64,000 nt of DNA, from positions 124,001 through 188,000 of the forward strand of contig NZ_BOLK01000001.1 in NCBI RefSeq assembly GCF_016861565.1. Direction: 5' to 3'. The notes below the pieces were generated by a model. It was given only the letters and a program-made list of their open reading frames with translations, had not been told where the DNA came from and ran no database searches. Positions 56,087 through 64,000 of this stretch are shown here, piece after piece (positions within the stretch are counted from its first letter, which is position 1; every line of letters starts with the position of its first letter). Origin of the DNA: Secundilactobacillus yichangensis (lineage in GTDB: Bacteria; Bacillota; Bacilli; Lactobacillales; Lactobacillaceae). The position numbers and the translations under genes were made by a program.

Positions 56087-57754
56087 TTAGTCACCCGCAA
56101 GTTTCTTTTCGAGACTGTTCAGTGAGTTTAACGGATGTGATCTGACTTGGAAAAGCAAAGCTGTAATCTGCTCCCCATTCGCCGAGGTGTATACCGTCTT
56201 AACCATCCGGTAATTTTTCATGAGCACCTTTGGTACATATGCGGTATGGCGGGCATTGGAAACGTCGTACCACACAATTTGTGTAAATAGCTGTGGCTTT
56301 TTGATCAGCAGCTGGTTTCGAAAATCACGCTGCTCGTTGGAACGAATGGCCACAAATTGAACTTTTCGGTGCTTGATCGTGTTCAGCTGAGAATCATAAG
56401 AGTATGGGAACGTTTTGTACGGAAAGTTGGTTTGTTCAAAATAACGCGTTGTCGGTAACGTCCGTGCTTGTAAGAAGAAACCTGAATCAATTCAGTTATA
56501 TTCGATCAGCGTTGGTTTACTGCCGGTATAATGTTCACGCATGTACTCACCGAACTTGACGGACGCCACCGGATTGATTTGCTGCCCCTTAAACAGCGCG
56601 GTTCGTAAATTGGTATTGCCTCCGTTTAATAACAAGAAGCCGATGATAATCATCAGAACATCTAGTCGAGTAAAGTTGATTTTACCGATTTTTAGATTGA
56701 AATTATTAATCAAGAAGCCTAACGAATTAGGCAACAGAACTGCTACGAAAGTGACCGCAGCGAGCAAATAATACCACTGGGTATTACCTGAGAGATAAAC
56801 CGTCAGAAATTGCAGGCCAATCATTGAAGCGAAGATATAGAAAACATGAGCTTTTTTCCTAAACTGCGTGCTCAGGATCAGCAGCCAGATGACAATCATG
56901 GCAGCGGTGAACGGATGACTGATCAGATCACCACCCATTGATTTGAAAATCGTGAAGAATTTGCCGGCTGCAGAAATCGTGTTACCGTACATTGTCAGGT
57001 TGGTCACAAAGTAGACTTTAAAAAGCGCGTTTGAGGCATGACCGGCAGCAAACACCGCAATGATGATGACGCTGGGAATAGCAAAGCCAATCAGTGACAG
57101 CGATAGAATCTTGAAGAAATTCTTGAAGCACCGTTTGAATAACAGGTACAGGCCATATGCCACGTAGTACCCCACAAAATAGCCGATCAGTGAGAATTTA
57201 ATCCAAAAGACAATTGAAAATAGTATCCCATTGATCAGCATAGTCGATACTTTGGGGAATTGGTCATGTTGAAAGTCCCTTAAAACGTTGTAAATGAACC
57301 AGGCAGTTAAGGGAAAGACCAGTTCTTCCGGACTACCGCCAAAACCAAAGACGTTTGACCCATAGAATAATGCCAGACCGAAGAACGCCACCGTGTACTT
57401 ACTCTGCTTAAAGCCAGCTAATTCTGCTAATTTAAGCAACACAAAGAAGCCCGCAAACAGCAACGCTGATTCAATCACAAAAAGGCCCAAAAAGTTGTTA
57501 AACGAAATCTTAGCAGCCAATGCGTAAATGGCATACATGATTGGACCCCGTTGTTCGAACAGATCACGGTACGGCCAGAGACCGCTGATCCAGCCCCTGC
57601 CCATTGTGAAGCTGACGTTAGTGTCATCCCATTGATTGGTTTTAAAGATGGGTGAACTTTCCGTAAACCCGAATATTGAAACTGCTAATAAGATCAACAC
57701 CAGCCAATTTTGCAATGGGATGCGACGGATTGATTGCGATACTTTCTTGAACAT
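56087..57754 (-). pseudogene. Membrane glycosyltransferase-like gene interrupted by an in-frame TGA
   Basis: A single frame of about 556 codons contains one TGA at 56492-56494. Before it come about ten membrane helices, an outer loop WDDTNVSFTMGRGWISGLWPYRD with an acidic catalytic-loop look, and GGSPEELVFP. After the stop the frame goes on without change as IDSGFFLQARTLPTTRYFEQ and ends 135 codons later. The TIEYN-x-IDSGFF context suggests the stop replaced a Trp or Arg codon. Start ATG 57754 has GGTGG upstream. The gene is broken unless read through; a truncated 420-residue product is possible. Confidence 0.8.
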
Positions 57755-57888
57755 TTGTAACCACCATTTCTTAAATAAAGATTGTCTATAAGATGACATC
57801 AAAAAAACTATCGCGGAAAGGACGCGGTGATCTACGCCAATTGTGTCCTGACTTTGATAGGTATTTTGTCTAGCTATAATGTAACGGT

Positions 57889-58209
57889 TTAATTTGTTTG
57901 TTTAGTTCTTAACTTCCACGGCAACGCCGTACCTAGTCCTAACATCGCGATCCCAGTAAAGACCAGCGTTATATTAGTACTTTCACTGGTTTGAGGTAAC
58001 GTCTGCTTCACGGTCGTCTTGGTTGGTTCTGACTTGAATTCCTTGTGGACTTTTGGAATATGAACTTCCTTTGGTGTGTCTGCTAAAGTGTTATAAGTGG
58101 TTGTTCCTGAAGAATCACTGTTAGCGGTTGTATCAGCCTTTGATACAACTGGTGCTAAAGTTAACATCATCCCAGTGGTAATTGTAACGAGTAAAACTGC
58201 CTTTTTCAT
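57889..58209 (-). CDS. Small wall-anchored protein with LPQTSE sortase motif
   Basis: 106 residues: signal peptide (cleavage near SKADT), a Thr/Lys-rich spacer, LPQTSE, a hydrophobic segment and a basic tail (KLRTKQTN). LPQTxE is the sortase A motif of Lactiplantibacillus plantarum and relatives. ATG at 58209 follows AAAGGGGGAGGA. The stalk is too short for a long adhesin, so it may be a small surface tag. Confidence 0.82.
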   Translation of the reverse strand: MKKAVLLVTITTGMMLTLAPVVSKADTTANSDSSGTTTYNTLADTPKEVHIPKVHKEFKSEPTKTTVKQTLPQTSESTNITLVFTGIAMLGLGTALPWKLRTKQTN

Positions 58210-58516
58210 GGTGAATTCCTCCCCCTTTGCACAGGAATATCCTTGCATTTCCCTTATGTGATTACGCCCCGTCTATATGCCTACTAAACTAATAATAAAT
58301 CAAATTCGACTTATTGTAACACATTTCATCTGCTAATAGAATACTTTTACTTACTTACTAATTGTAACCATTATGCACCATATTAATTCAATACGCAATA
58401 GTTTAATTTATTAAATTATCATTTGAATAAGATTTGACTTGGTATTACGTAAAAGACAGGCTGATTCTTCGCTGATTAGAAGAATCTGCCTGTCTTTTTT
58501 ACAGTATTAATAACAA
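58210..58516. other. AT-rich intergenic region
   Basis: Contains the leader of the LPQTSE gene and the SDR terminator; nothing else seen. Confidence 0.5.
58451..58500. terminator. Terminator after the SDR gene
   Basis: AAAAGACAGGCTGATTCTTC pairs with GAAGAATCTGCCTGTCTTTT apart from a small bulge, then a T tract. Confidence 0.85.
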
Positions 58517-59242
58517 CTAATGTCCTGTAATCACCTTTTTAACTAGTTTCAAACCACCAAACCGCATAACTGTTTTTCCCTGATGGTGATGATTATCGAG
58601 AATTAATTTAACCACTGAACCCGCGCCGTCTTCAACGGAACGCATGAAGCGGTTATCCATGTGGTTATTCAGGTCGGTTGAGACACCTCCTGGAACCGCA
58701 CCGAAGATTTCCACTGGGATGTGCTGTGATTTGAAGCTTTCGCCGAACATTTTCGTCATTTGGTTCAATGCTGATTTACTGGTGCAGTATGCAAAGGGAT
58801 GAAAGAATCGGTTGCCAGATGCTGGAATCGTCATGTTAATAATGCGGCCGTGATTGCGCTCCAAAATTGGCGTAAACGTTTTGATCAGTTCAAAGTTACC
58901 AATCACATTAACGTCTAAGGTTGCTTTTAAATCTGCCGTCTTGGTAGCAAGCGGCTCAGCGTCCATATCACCGGGAATACCGGCATTATTGACTAACACC
59001 TTTAATTCGGGGTGAACGTTAGCAATTTTATCGGCTGCCGCGTGAATGGTTGCCAGGTCATTGAGATCGATTGGAACCCATGCAACGGTAATACCTTCCG
59101 TTTGCAACTGCTTAACTGCTGCTAATCCCCGTTCTTTGTTCCGGGCGCCTAACAGGATTGTCCAGCCCTTTTGCCCCAGCTGGCGGGCAATTTCAAAACC
59201 GATGCCCTTGTTAGCACCAGTGATCAATACTGTATCTGACAC
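58517..59242 (-). CDS. Short-chain dehydrogenase/reductase
   Basis: 241 residues with TGANKGIG cofactor loop, NNAG, and catalytic YCTSK (YxxxK). The C-terminus lacks recognisable substrate clues. GTG start at 59242 with AAGGAGGG 7 bases upstream. Probably NADP(H)-dependent (Arg after the glycine loop strand). Confidence 0.87.
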   Translation of the reverse strand: MSDTVLITGANKGIGFEIARQLGQKGWTILLGARNKERGLAAVKQLQTEGITVAWVPIDLNDLATIHAAADKIANVHPELKVLVNNAGIPGDMDAEPLATKTADLKATLDVNVIGNFELIKTFTPILERNHGRIINMTIPASGNRFFHPFAYCTSKSALNQMTKMFGESFKSQHIPVEIFGAVPGGVSTDLNNHMDNRFMRSVEDGAGSVVKLILDNHHHQGKTVMRFGGLKLVKKVITGH

Positions 59243-59327
59243 TTTAAGTCCCTCCTTATTGAAAAATTATCGTGACTATAGTTTAACATGCAATCCAGCG
59301 GTAAGCGACAGCTTAAAAACGACTAAT

Positions 59328-59363
59328 AAAAGGATCGAAAGCATGATTGCTTTCGATCCTTTT
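59328..59363. terminator. Terminator after oleate hydratase
   Basis: AAAAGGATCGAAAGC and GCTTTCGATCCTTTT form a perfect 15-bp stem, usable from both sides. Confidence 0.88.
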
Positions 59364-59380
59364 ACAGTGATTACAATTGA

Positions 59381-61075
59381 CTAAGCGAAGAGTTTCTTGG
59401 TTGCTTTTGCCAACGTTTTTAAATCCTTATCGTAACGCGGATTATGAACCAGTTTACTCATTGGAATGCCGGTAAAATGATAGGCAGCAATTTCGCCTGA
59501 GCGAACGGCACTTTGTTCGGTGAAGACCATTTGATATGGCTGATCAGCAAATTCACCGGTGAACGCCAGGTTCGTACTGTGATCAGGAATCACCTTTGGC
59601 CGATCCGTTTTAGCCCGGTTGTTAAAGAGTGCTGAGGCGTATGGCATATAAACTGGAATGCAGTTAATAATGCTGTCCATGATATCAGCCTTTTTATCCA
59701 TAATATTACCAGGACCCGGATCAACTTTTGACAGCTGACCAATGAGTTCTTCAGCCATTTCCTTGCCGGTCATTTTGATGTACGGTTTATCTACGAATTC
59801 ACCATAGCGCCGTGGATATAAGAAGTAGCCCCAAATAACGGATTCATTCGGTTTCTGCGTGGTGAAATGCGGTTGATGGTGAACCACGATAGACATATTC
59901 ACGTCTTTTTGTCCTAGGTCAGTAATCGGCGTAGTGGAAATAAACGAGTTCAGCGCGTTACCAGGTACTTGAGTGGTGATCCGAGTAATCTCGTTTAGCA
60001 GTAAATGGTTCTTAGTAGTTAACGTAAAGCTGCTCCACTCACTGGCGTTCCGATCCGCGAAGAACTTATCAGGATTACCAAGATTGTAGAAGTGTTCCGT
60101 AGCTTTCTTCCACAGCCCTGAGGCAGCCCCATAGTCCATATTTTCTTCGGCTGGAGTGTTGAAGTCACCCATGGTAGCTGAATCGGTAATTGAACCGTTA
60201 GTAAAGATAACAGCCGTCTGTTCGTCCACGTCCACCGTTTCCTCTTCACCGGTTTCCGTGTTAGTCATGACCAGTCCAGTCACGGTGATTTCATCTTGAA
60301 GCGGGGTATCCTTAAAGTGCCAGTCGGTGACGCGTCGATTCAATACGAAACTGCAGCCTTGGTCTTTAAGGTAATTGATCAATGGTTTCATGATACTTTC
60401 GTACTGGTTGTAACGGGTTCGGTTGACGCCGACTAAGTGTTCGATTTGCGTAAATTCATAAATCATTTGGTGCATGTAGCGACGTAATTCTTGAGCCGAA
60501 CTTTGAATCCGGAACGCAAAAGTGGTTTCCCACATGTACCAGAAGTTAGTTTGGAACATGTGCGGATCATCTTTGAAATATTCCGCGATGGTGACATTAT
60601 CCAGCCGTTCTTCTTGGTCATCGGGCATCAAGATAAGTTTAGTTAACAGTGAACGGTCTTTGTTATTCAGACCCAGTTTACCGCCGTTAACGATACCCTT
60701 ACCGCCTTGCAGCAGCCGGGCCTTATCGAAAGTCCGGTGACGGGCGTCGAATTCCCTAGTGTCAGCTGCGGCAGTCATGCCGGTTTCAGTGCCTGAAGGG
60801 ATCCGGCCCAATAAGTCCATCAAATCTACGTAAGTTCGGTAGTTTAACATCCGGCCGCCACGGGCAATATAGCCTTCATGGTTTTTAGTAGGATGGTTCT
60901 TATTCCAATAGTCATCCTTAGCGTATTTTGCCTCATCACCGTCGTTTGAACCATGGTCATCAATTGAATAGAACGTGATTTGATTACCGGACCAGTGTGC
61001 TTCTTGAATCAGATAGACCGCACTTGCCATGTTGGCTAAGCCAGCACCAATCATAATCGCTTTTGTTTTCACCAT
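59381..61075 (-). CDS. ohyA: Oleate hydratase (fatty acid double-bond hydratase, FAD-binding)
   Basis: 564 residues, the same length as lactobacillar myosin-cross-reactive antigen proteins. FAD-binding motif GAGLANMASAVYLIQEA at the start and conserved blocks SIDDHGSNDGD, NKNHPTKNHEG and QSSAQELRRYMHQ are present. The enzyme adds water to oleic and linoleic acids and can aid detoxification of unsaturated fatty acids. The ATG is preceded by AGGAGG. The adjacent DegV fatty-acid-binding gene fits fatty-acid handling. Confidence 0.93.
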   Translation of the reverse strand: MVKTKAIMIGAGLANMASAVYLIQEAHWSGNQITFYSIDDHGSNDGDEAKYAKDDYWNKNHPTKNHEGYIARGGRMLNYRTYVDLMDLLGRIPSGTETGMTAAADTREFDARHRTFDKARLLQGGKGIVNGGKLGLNNKDRSLLTKLILMPDDQEERLDNVTIAEYFKDDPHMFQTNFWYMWETTFAFRIQSSAQELRRYMHQMIYEFTQIEHLVGVNRTRYNQYESIMKPLINYLKDQGCSFVLNRRVTDWHFKDTPLQDEITVTGLVMTNTETGEEETVDVDEQTAVIFTNGSITDSATMGDFNTPAEENMDYGAASGLWKKATEHFYNLGNPDKFFADRNASEWSSFTLTTKNHLLLNEITRITTQVPGNALNSFISTTPITDLGQKDVNMSIVVHHQPHFTTQKPNESVIWGYFLYPRRYGEFVDKPYIKMTGKEMAEELIGQLSKVDPGPGNIMDKKADIMDSIINCIPVYMPYASALFNNRAKTDRPKVIPDHSTNLAFTGEFADQPYQMVFTEQSAVRSGEIAAYHFTGIPMSKLVHNPRYDKDLKTLAKATKKLFA

Positions 61076-61113
61076 GCGAAGACCTCCTAGATCTTTGATT
61101 TCTGATCATCTTC

Positions 61114-61141
61114 ATTATAAAACGCTTCCAACAAATACAAA
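61114..61141 (-). promoter_or_regulatory. Promoter for oleate hydratase
   Basis: Minus strand: TTTGTA, a 16-base spacer and TATAAT, about 40 bases before the ATG. Confidence 0.6.
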
Positions 61142-61161
61142 ACCTTTCTGCAGAAATCAAA

Positions 61162-61193
61162 GAAAAAAGGACGCCGCAAACTTGCGACGTCCT
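61162..61193 (-). terminator. Terminator after the second degV gene
   Basis: AGGACG..CGTCCT arms with an inner CGCAA/TTGCG pairing and a T tract on the minus strand. Confidence 0.8.
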
Positions 61194-61223
61194 CAGAACA
61201 ATTTGAATTATAATTGCAAAAAA

Positions 61224-62090
61224 TCAAGCTTTATCCGTATCTATAAGCCAAGCCAGTGCCAGCGATTTCTCGCCTAAATGGGTGCCAATAACGGGACCAA
61301 AGTAACTCCGTTCAATCGGAATCTCTGGAAATTTATTTTTAATTTGTTTCTGCCAGTTGTCCGCACCTTCAGGATCGTTACCATCAATAATAATGGCACG
61401 AATTGGATAATCCGCAGCTTCAACGGCTTCGGCAAATAAATCTTCAACCCGCAGTAGTGCTTTCTTGCGCGAACGAACCTTTTCAAACGCTACGATCTCG
61501 TGGCTTTCATCGTCAAAGGTCAACAGCGGTTTAATCTTCAGCAAACTGCCGACGAAGCCGGAAGCGTTAGATAGGCGACCCCCCCGAACGAGGTTTTGCA
61601 GGTCATCAACAACAAAAATTTCGTCGATAGTCGCCCGAACAGCGTCTAAACGTGAAATGATTTCCTCAACTGTTTTACCAGCCACGGCCATTTTCGAAGC
61701 CTCAATCGCTAAATAACCCATTAACTTTACAGTAATCTGTGAGTCATAGACGACCACATGTGTGTTGGTTAAGTTTTCGTTAACCTGCTTAAGTGAGTTG
61801 ACAAACCCAGAAATCGTGCTGGCCAAGTGAATACTGATAATCGTGTCATAGCCCTCATCACCCAATTGCTGGTACAGTTGGATCATTTCACCCAGCGGTG
61901 GCTGTGAGGTACTGGGAAATGATTTGGAAGAGCGCAGTTTATCCCAAAATTCCTCGGTGGTAATATCCACACCTTCGTTGTAGGAGCGGCCGTCGATGAT
62001 CACTGGGATCGGGACGACGTGAATCTGATAGCGCTCAATGTCCTCTTTTGACAAATAGCTGGTACTATCAGTGACGACAGCTATTTTCAT
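61224..62090 (-). CDS. DegV family fatty-acid-binding protein (second copy)
   Basis: About 288 residues. Signature IAVVTDSTSYLS at the start, FPSTSQPPLGEM with the TSQP motif, and GTHLGEKSLALAW at the end with the conserved His and Gly of FakB proteins. ATG at 62090 is chosen by an ACGGGTG site and family N-terminus; a GTG three codons earlier is possible. Together with oleate hydratase it suggests uptake and use of host or medium fatty acids. Confidence 0.88.
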   Translation of the reverse strand: MKIAVVTDSTSYLSKEDIERYQIHVVPIPVIIDGRSYNEGVDITTEEFWDKLRSSKSFPSTSQPPLGEMIQLYQQLGDEGYDTIISIHLASTISGFVNSLKQVNENLTNTHVVVYDSQITVKLMGYLAIEASKMAVAGKTVEEIISRLDAVRATIDEIFVVDDLQNLVRGGRLSNASGFVGSLLKIKPLLTFDDESHEIVAFEKVRSRKKALLRVEDLFAEAVEAADYPIRAIIIDGNDPEGADNWQKQIKNKFPEIPIERSYFGPVIGTHLGEKSLALAWLIDTDKA

Positions 62091-62232
62091 GGTAAACACC
62101 CGTTTCTTTCTTCGATTTAACTTACCCTTTGTTTAAGTCTGGGATTAATTGTAACTAATACACGGTATGAAAGCAAGCATGTACAAAAATGTAACGATTG
62201 CTTAAAGTTTACGGCAACCGTTACGAAAGAGC

Positions 62233-62673
62233 TTACTTTTGATCTTCTTTTAAGATGCTATCGGCGCGATCCAGACTGCGGCTAAGCCGGTTCAGCATAA
62301 TCTTCATCATCTGCTGTTCATCTTCTGGCCAGTAATGAAAGACTGCATCAATCAGGGCGTCATAGTCCTCATTAATATGCTGCAGCGTGTTGTGCCCAGT
62401 TGCCGTCAGCGCGTATTCCAATTGTCGGCGATCTTTCCCCACAGCGGTTTTAGAGACGAGCTCCTTACTGGTGAGGTTTTTTAGCTGCCGGCTTAAAGTC
62501 GAGGTATCCAACTGCAGGGCATCTGCCATGGCATCCTGGGTGATGACCTGATCTTCGATTTGACGTAAGAGCCGCCACTCGGCGATCGTGACGTGGTAGT
62601 GCTTCGTAATTTTAGTGGTTTGAGTCTGCAATGATTTCGCAGCTAAACTTAAGTTATCTAAGATTCCCTCCAA
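62233..62673 (-). CDS. MarR-family transcriptional regulator
   Basis: 146 residues with winged helix (about 25-105; TQDAMADALQLDTSTLSRQLKNL). TTG start at 62673 with GAAGGGGG about 9 bases upstream. Divergent from rqcH. Target unknown; fatty-acid or efflux genes are plausible. Confidence 0.85.
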   Translation of the reverse strand: MEGILDNLSLAAKSLQTQTTKITKHYHVTIAEWRLLRQIEDQVITQDAMADALQLDTSTLSRQLKNLTSKELVSKTAVGKDRRQLEYALTATGHNTLQHINEDYDALIDAVFHYWPEDEQQMMKIMLNRLSRSLDRADSILKEDQK

Positions 62674-62767
62674 GGCACGCGTCCCCCTTCGTTAAGTATT
62701 TACTTGTATTATACATCTTTTTGCTTAAAATGCGTCTTTATTTACTCTTAAATTCGTTCCAATCTGC

Positions 62768-62796
62768 TTTACTATGCTTGTGAACACCGTTATACT
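62768..62796 (+). promoter_or_regulatory. Promoter for rqcH
   Basis: TTTACT (62768-62773), a 17-base spacer and TATACT (62791-62796), about 40 bases before the ATG. Confidence 0.6.
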
Positions 62797-62834
62797 AGTA
62801 GCCGTGCGAAAATACGAACGAAGGAAGTGAGACC

Positions 62835-64000
62835 ATGTCATTCGATGGTGCATTTACCCACGCAATGGTTGGCGAGTTAAGCCAGCAGCTGGTTGGCGGT
62901 CGCGTTTCAAAGATCAACCAACCCTATAATAATGAAGTGATCTTAACCATTCGGGCTAACCGGAAGAGTCTGCCGTTACTGTTATCAGCAAACCCTACCT
63001 TTGCCCGAATTCAAATTACTGATATCCCCTATGTCAACCCAGTGACGCCCACCAACTTTACGATGATGATGCGGAAGTATCTGAGTGGCGCTATTTTGAC
63101 CGGTATTAGTCAAGCAGCCAATGACCGGGTGGTTCACCTAGATTTTACCAGTCGCAACGAACTGGGTGACCAAGTGACATTGCGCTTGATCATTGAAATC
63201 ATGGCTCGTCACAGTAACGTCATTTTGATTGACTTGGCTTCTAGTACCATTTTGGATACGATCAAACACGTCGGCTCTGACCAAAACCGGTATCGGACCT
63301 TGTTACCAGGCGGTCATTATATCAATCCGCCGGCACAGGATCTCACAGATCCATTTGAAAGTGACGCTAAAGAGGCAGTTAAAGCGTTAGTCCGTGACTA
63401 CCCCAACGAGGATGTGCTCGCTCAGCAATTACGGCATACGTATCAAGGCCTCGGCCAAGACACTGCTTTGGGGCTGGCTAAGGCCCTGCATCAGGCAGGT
63501 GATCCGGTTGATCTTTTTAGCGCCTTTTTCAAGCGGTTTGATCAGCCAGAACCGGTGTTAGTGACCAACGATAAAGGTAAAACCGGCTTCAATGCCTTTC
63601 CGTACGGTCAGGAACACGTTACCAGCAAGTCGTTTGATAGTTTAAGCGCTATGTTGGACTTTTACTATCAGGACCGTGCCGAACGTGACCGGGTTCAGCA
63701 GCAAGGCAGTACCTTAATTCACGTGGTTCGTAATGAACTCAAGAAAAATCGGACCAAGTTAAAAAAATTGCAGTCCACGCTTAAATCAGCTGAAGACGCG
63801 GATGAGTACCGGATTAAAGGCGAACTGCTAACGACTTATTTGACCAAGGTGACCCGTGGCATGACCAGCATCACGCTGCCGAATTTCTATAACGATGAGA
63901 AACCGCTGAAGATCAGCCTATCCAATCAAATCAGTCCGTCACAAAACGCTCAGAAGTATTTCAAAAAGTATAATAAGTTAAAGGCCTCGGTGAGCTACGT
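62835..64000 (+). CDS. rqcH: RqcH/FbpA (NFACT) protein, 3' end outside the window
   Basis: About 388 codons are present before the edge; the full protein is usually near 560 residues. The NFACT-N domain start SFDGAFTHAMVGELSQQL, VGGRVSKINQPYNNE and later MARHSNVILID, DTIKH and LPGG are typical. RqcH (YloA, once called fibronectin-binding protein) adds Ala tails to stalled nascent chains on 50S subunits for degradation. RBS AAGGAAGTGAG precedes the ATG. A coiled-coil begins near the right edge (NELKKNRTKLKKLQS). Confidence 0.92.
   Translation, partial: MSFDGAFTHAMVGELSQQLVGGRVSKINQPYNNEVILTIRANRKSLPLLLSANPTFARIQITDIPYVNPVTPTNFTMMMRKYLSGAILTGISQAANDRVVHLDFTSRNELGDQVTLRLIIEIMARHSNVILIDLASSTILDTIKHVGSDQNRYRTLLPGGHYINPPAQDLTDPFESDAKEAVKALVRDYPNEDVLAQQLRHTYQGLGQDTALGLAKALHQAGDPVDLFSAFFKRFDQPEPVLVTNDKGKTGFNAFPYGQEHVTSKSFDSLSAMLDFYYQDRAERDRVQQQGSTLIHVVRNELKKNRTKLKKLQSTLKSAEDADEYRIKGELLTTYLTKVTRGMTSITLPNFYNDEKPLKISLSNQISPSQNAQKYFKKYNKLKASVSY

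Overview
The window is a chromosome segment from a low-GC Gram-positive bacterium of the Lactobacillaceae. This is inferred from strong AGGAGG-type ribosome binding sites, from the gene order topA-xerC-hslV-hslU and parE-parC, from an S-layer protein whose N-terminal half resembles Levilactobacillus brevis SlpA, from an LPQTxE-type wall-anchoring motif and from a 564-residue oleate hydratase like those of lactobacilli. The brevis/buchneri/plantarum side of the family fits best; species cannot be fixed from the sequence alone.

Bases 1 to about 26.8 kb are mostly housekeeping. They hold the end of a branched-chain amino acid ABC transporter operon (livM, livG, livF and a CBS/ACT regulator), a hemolysin III-like membrane protein, a DegV fatty-acid-binding protein, and a run ypmR-ypmS-yozE-small gene-rbgA-rnhB-dprA-topA-xerC-hslV-hslU. 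After these come a zinc alcohol dehydrogenase, a LacX-like mutarotase, a TnpB-only IS200/IS605-type element wedged before plsY, the topoisomerase IV pair parE-parC, a LysR regulator, ppaC and msrB.

From 26.8 to 35.2 kb there is a gene-free kilobase with repeats, an orphan gene, cardiolipin synthase, folD, a PAP2 phosphatase, a large membrane glycosyltransferase-like protein and the recombinase xerS.

From 35 to 58.5 kb the window is accessory in character. It has a TetR/SDR divergent pair with a visible operator, a solitary HigA-like antitoxin preceded by the remains of its toxin, an AAA/DUF4143 ATPase behind three evenly spaced palindromes, and two paralogous secreted proteins. It also has three membrane-anchored XRE regulators, two ABC exporters, a LytTR/GHKL two-component system, an OmpR/histidine kinase pair, an S-layer protein, a small LPQTSE protein and a membrane glycosyltransferase gene broken by an in-frame TGA. 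The mix suggests an envelope-stress or peptide-sensing and surface-display region, but no pheromone or bacteriocin gene is clearly visible.

The last 5.5 kb contains an SDR, oleate hydratase, a second DegV protein, a MarR regulator and the start of rqcH, which runs off the right edge. No rRNA, tRNA or CRISPR array was seen.
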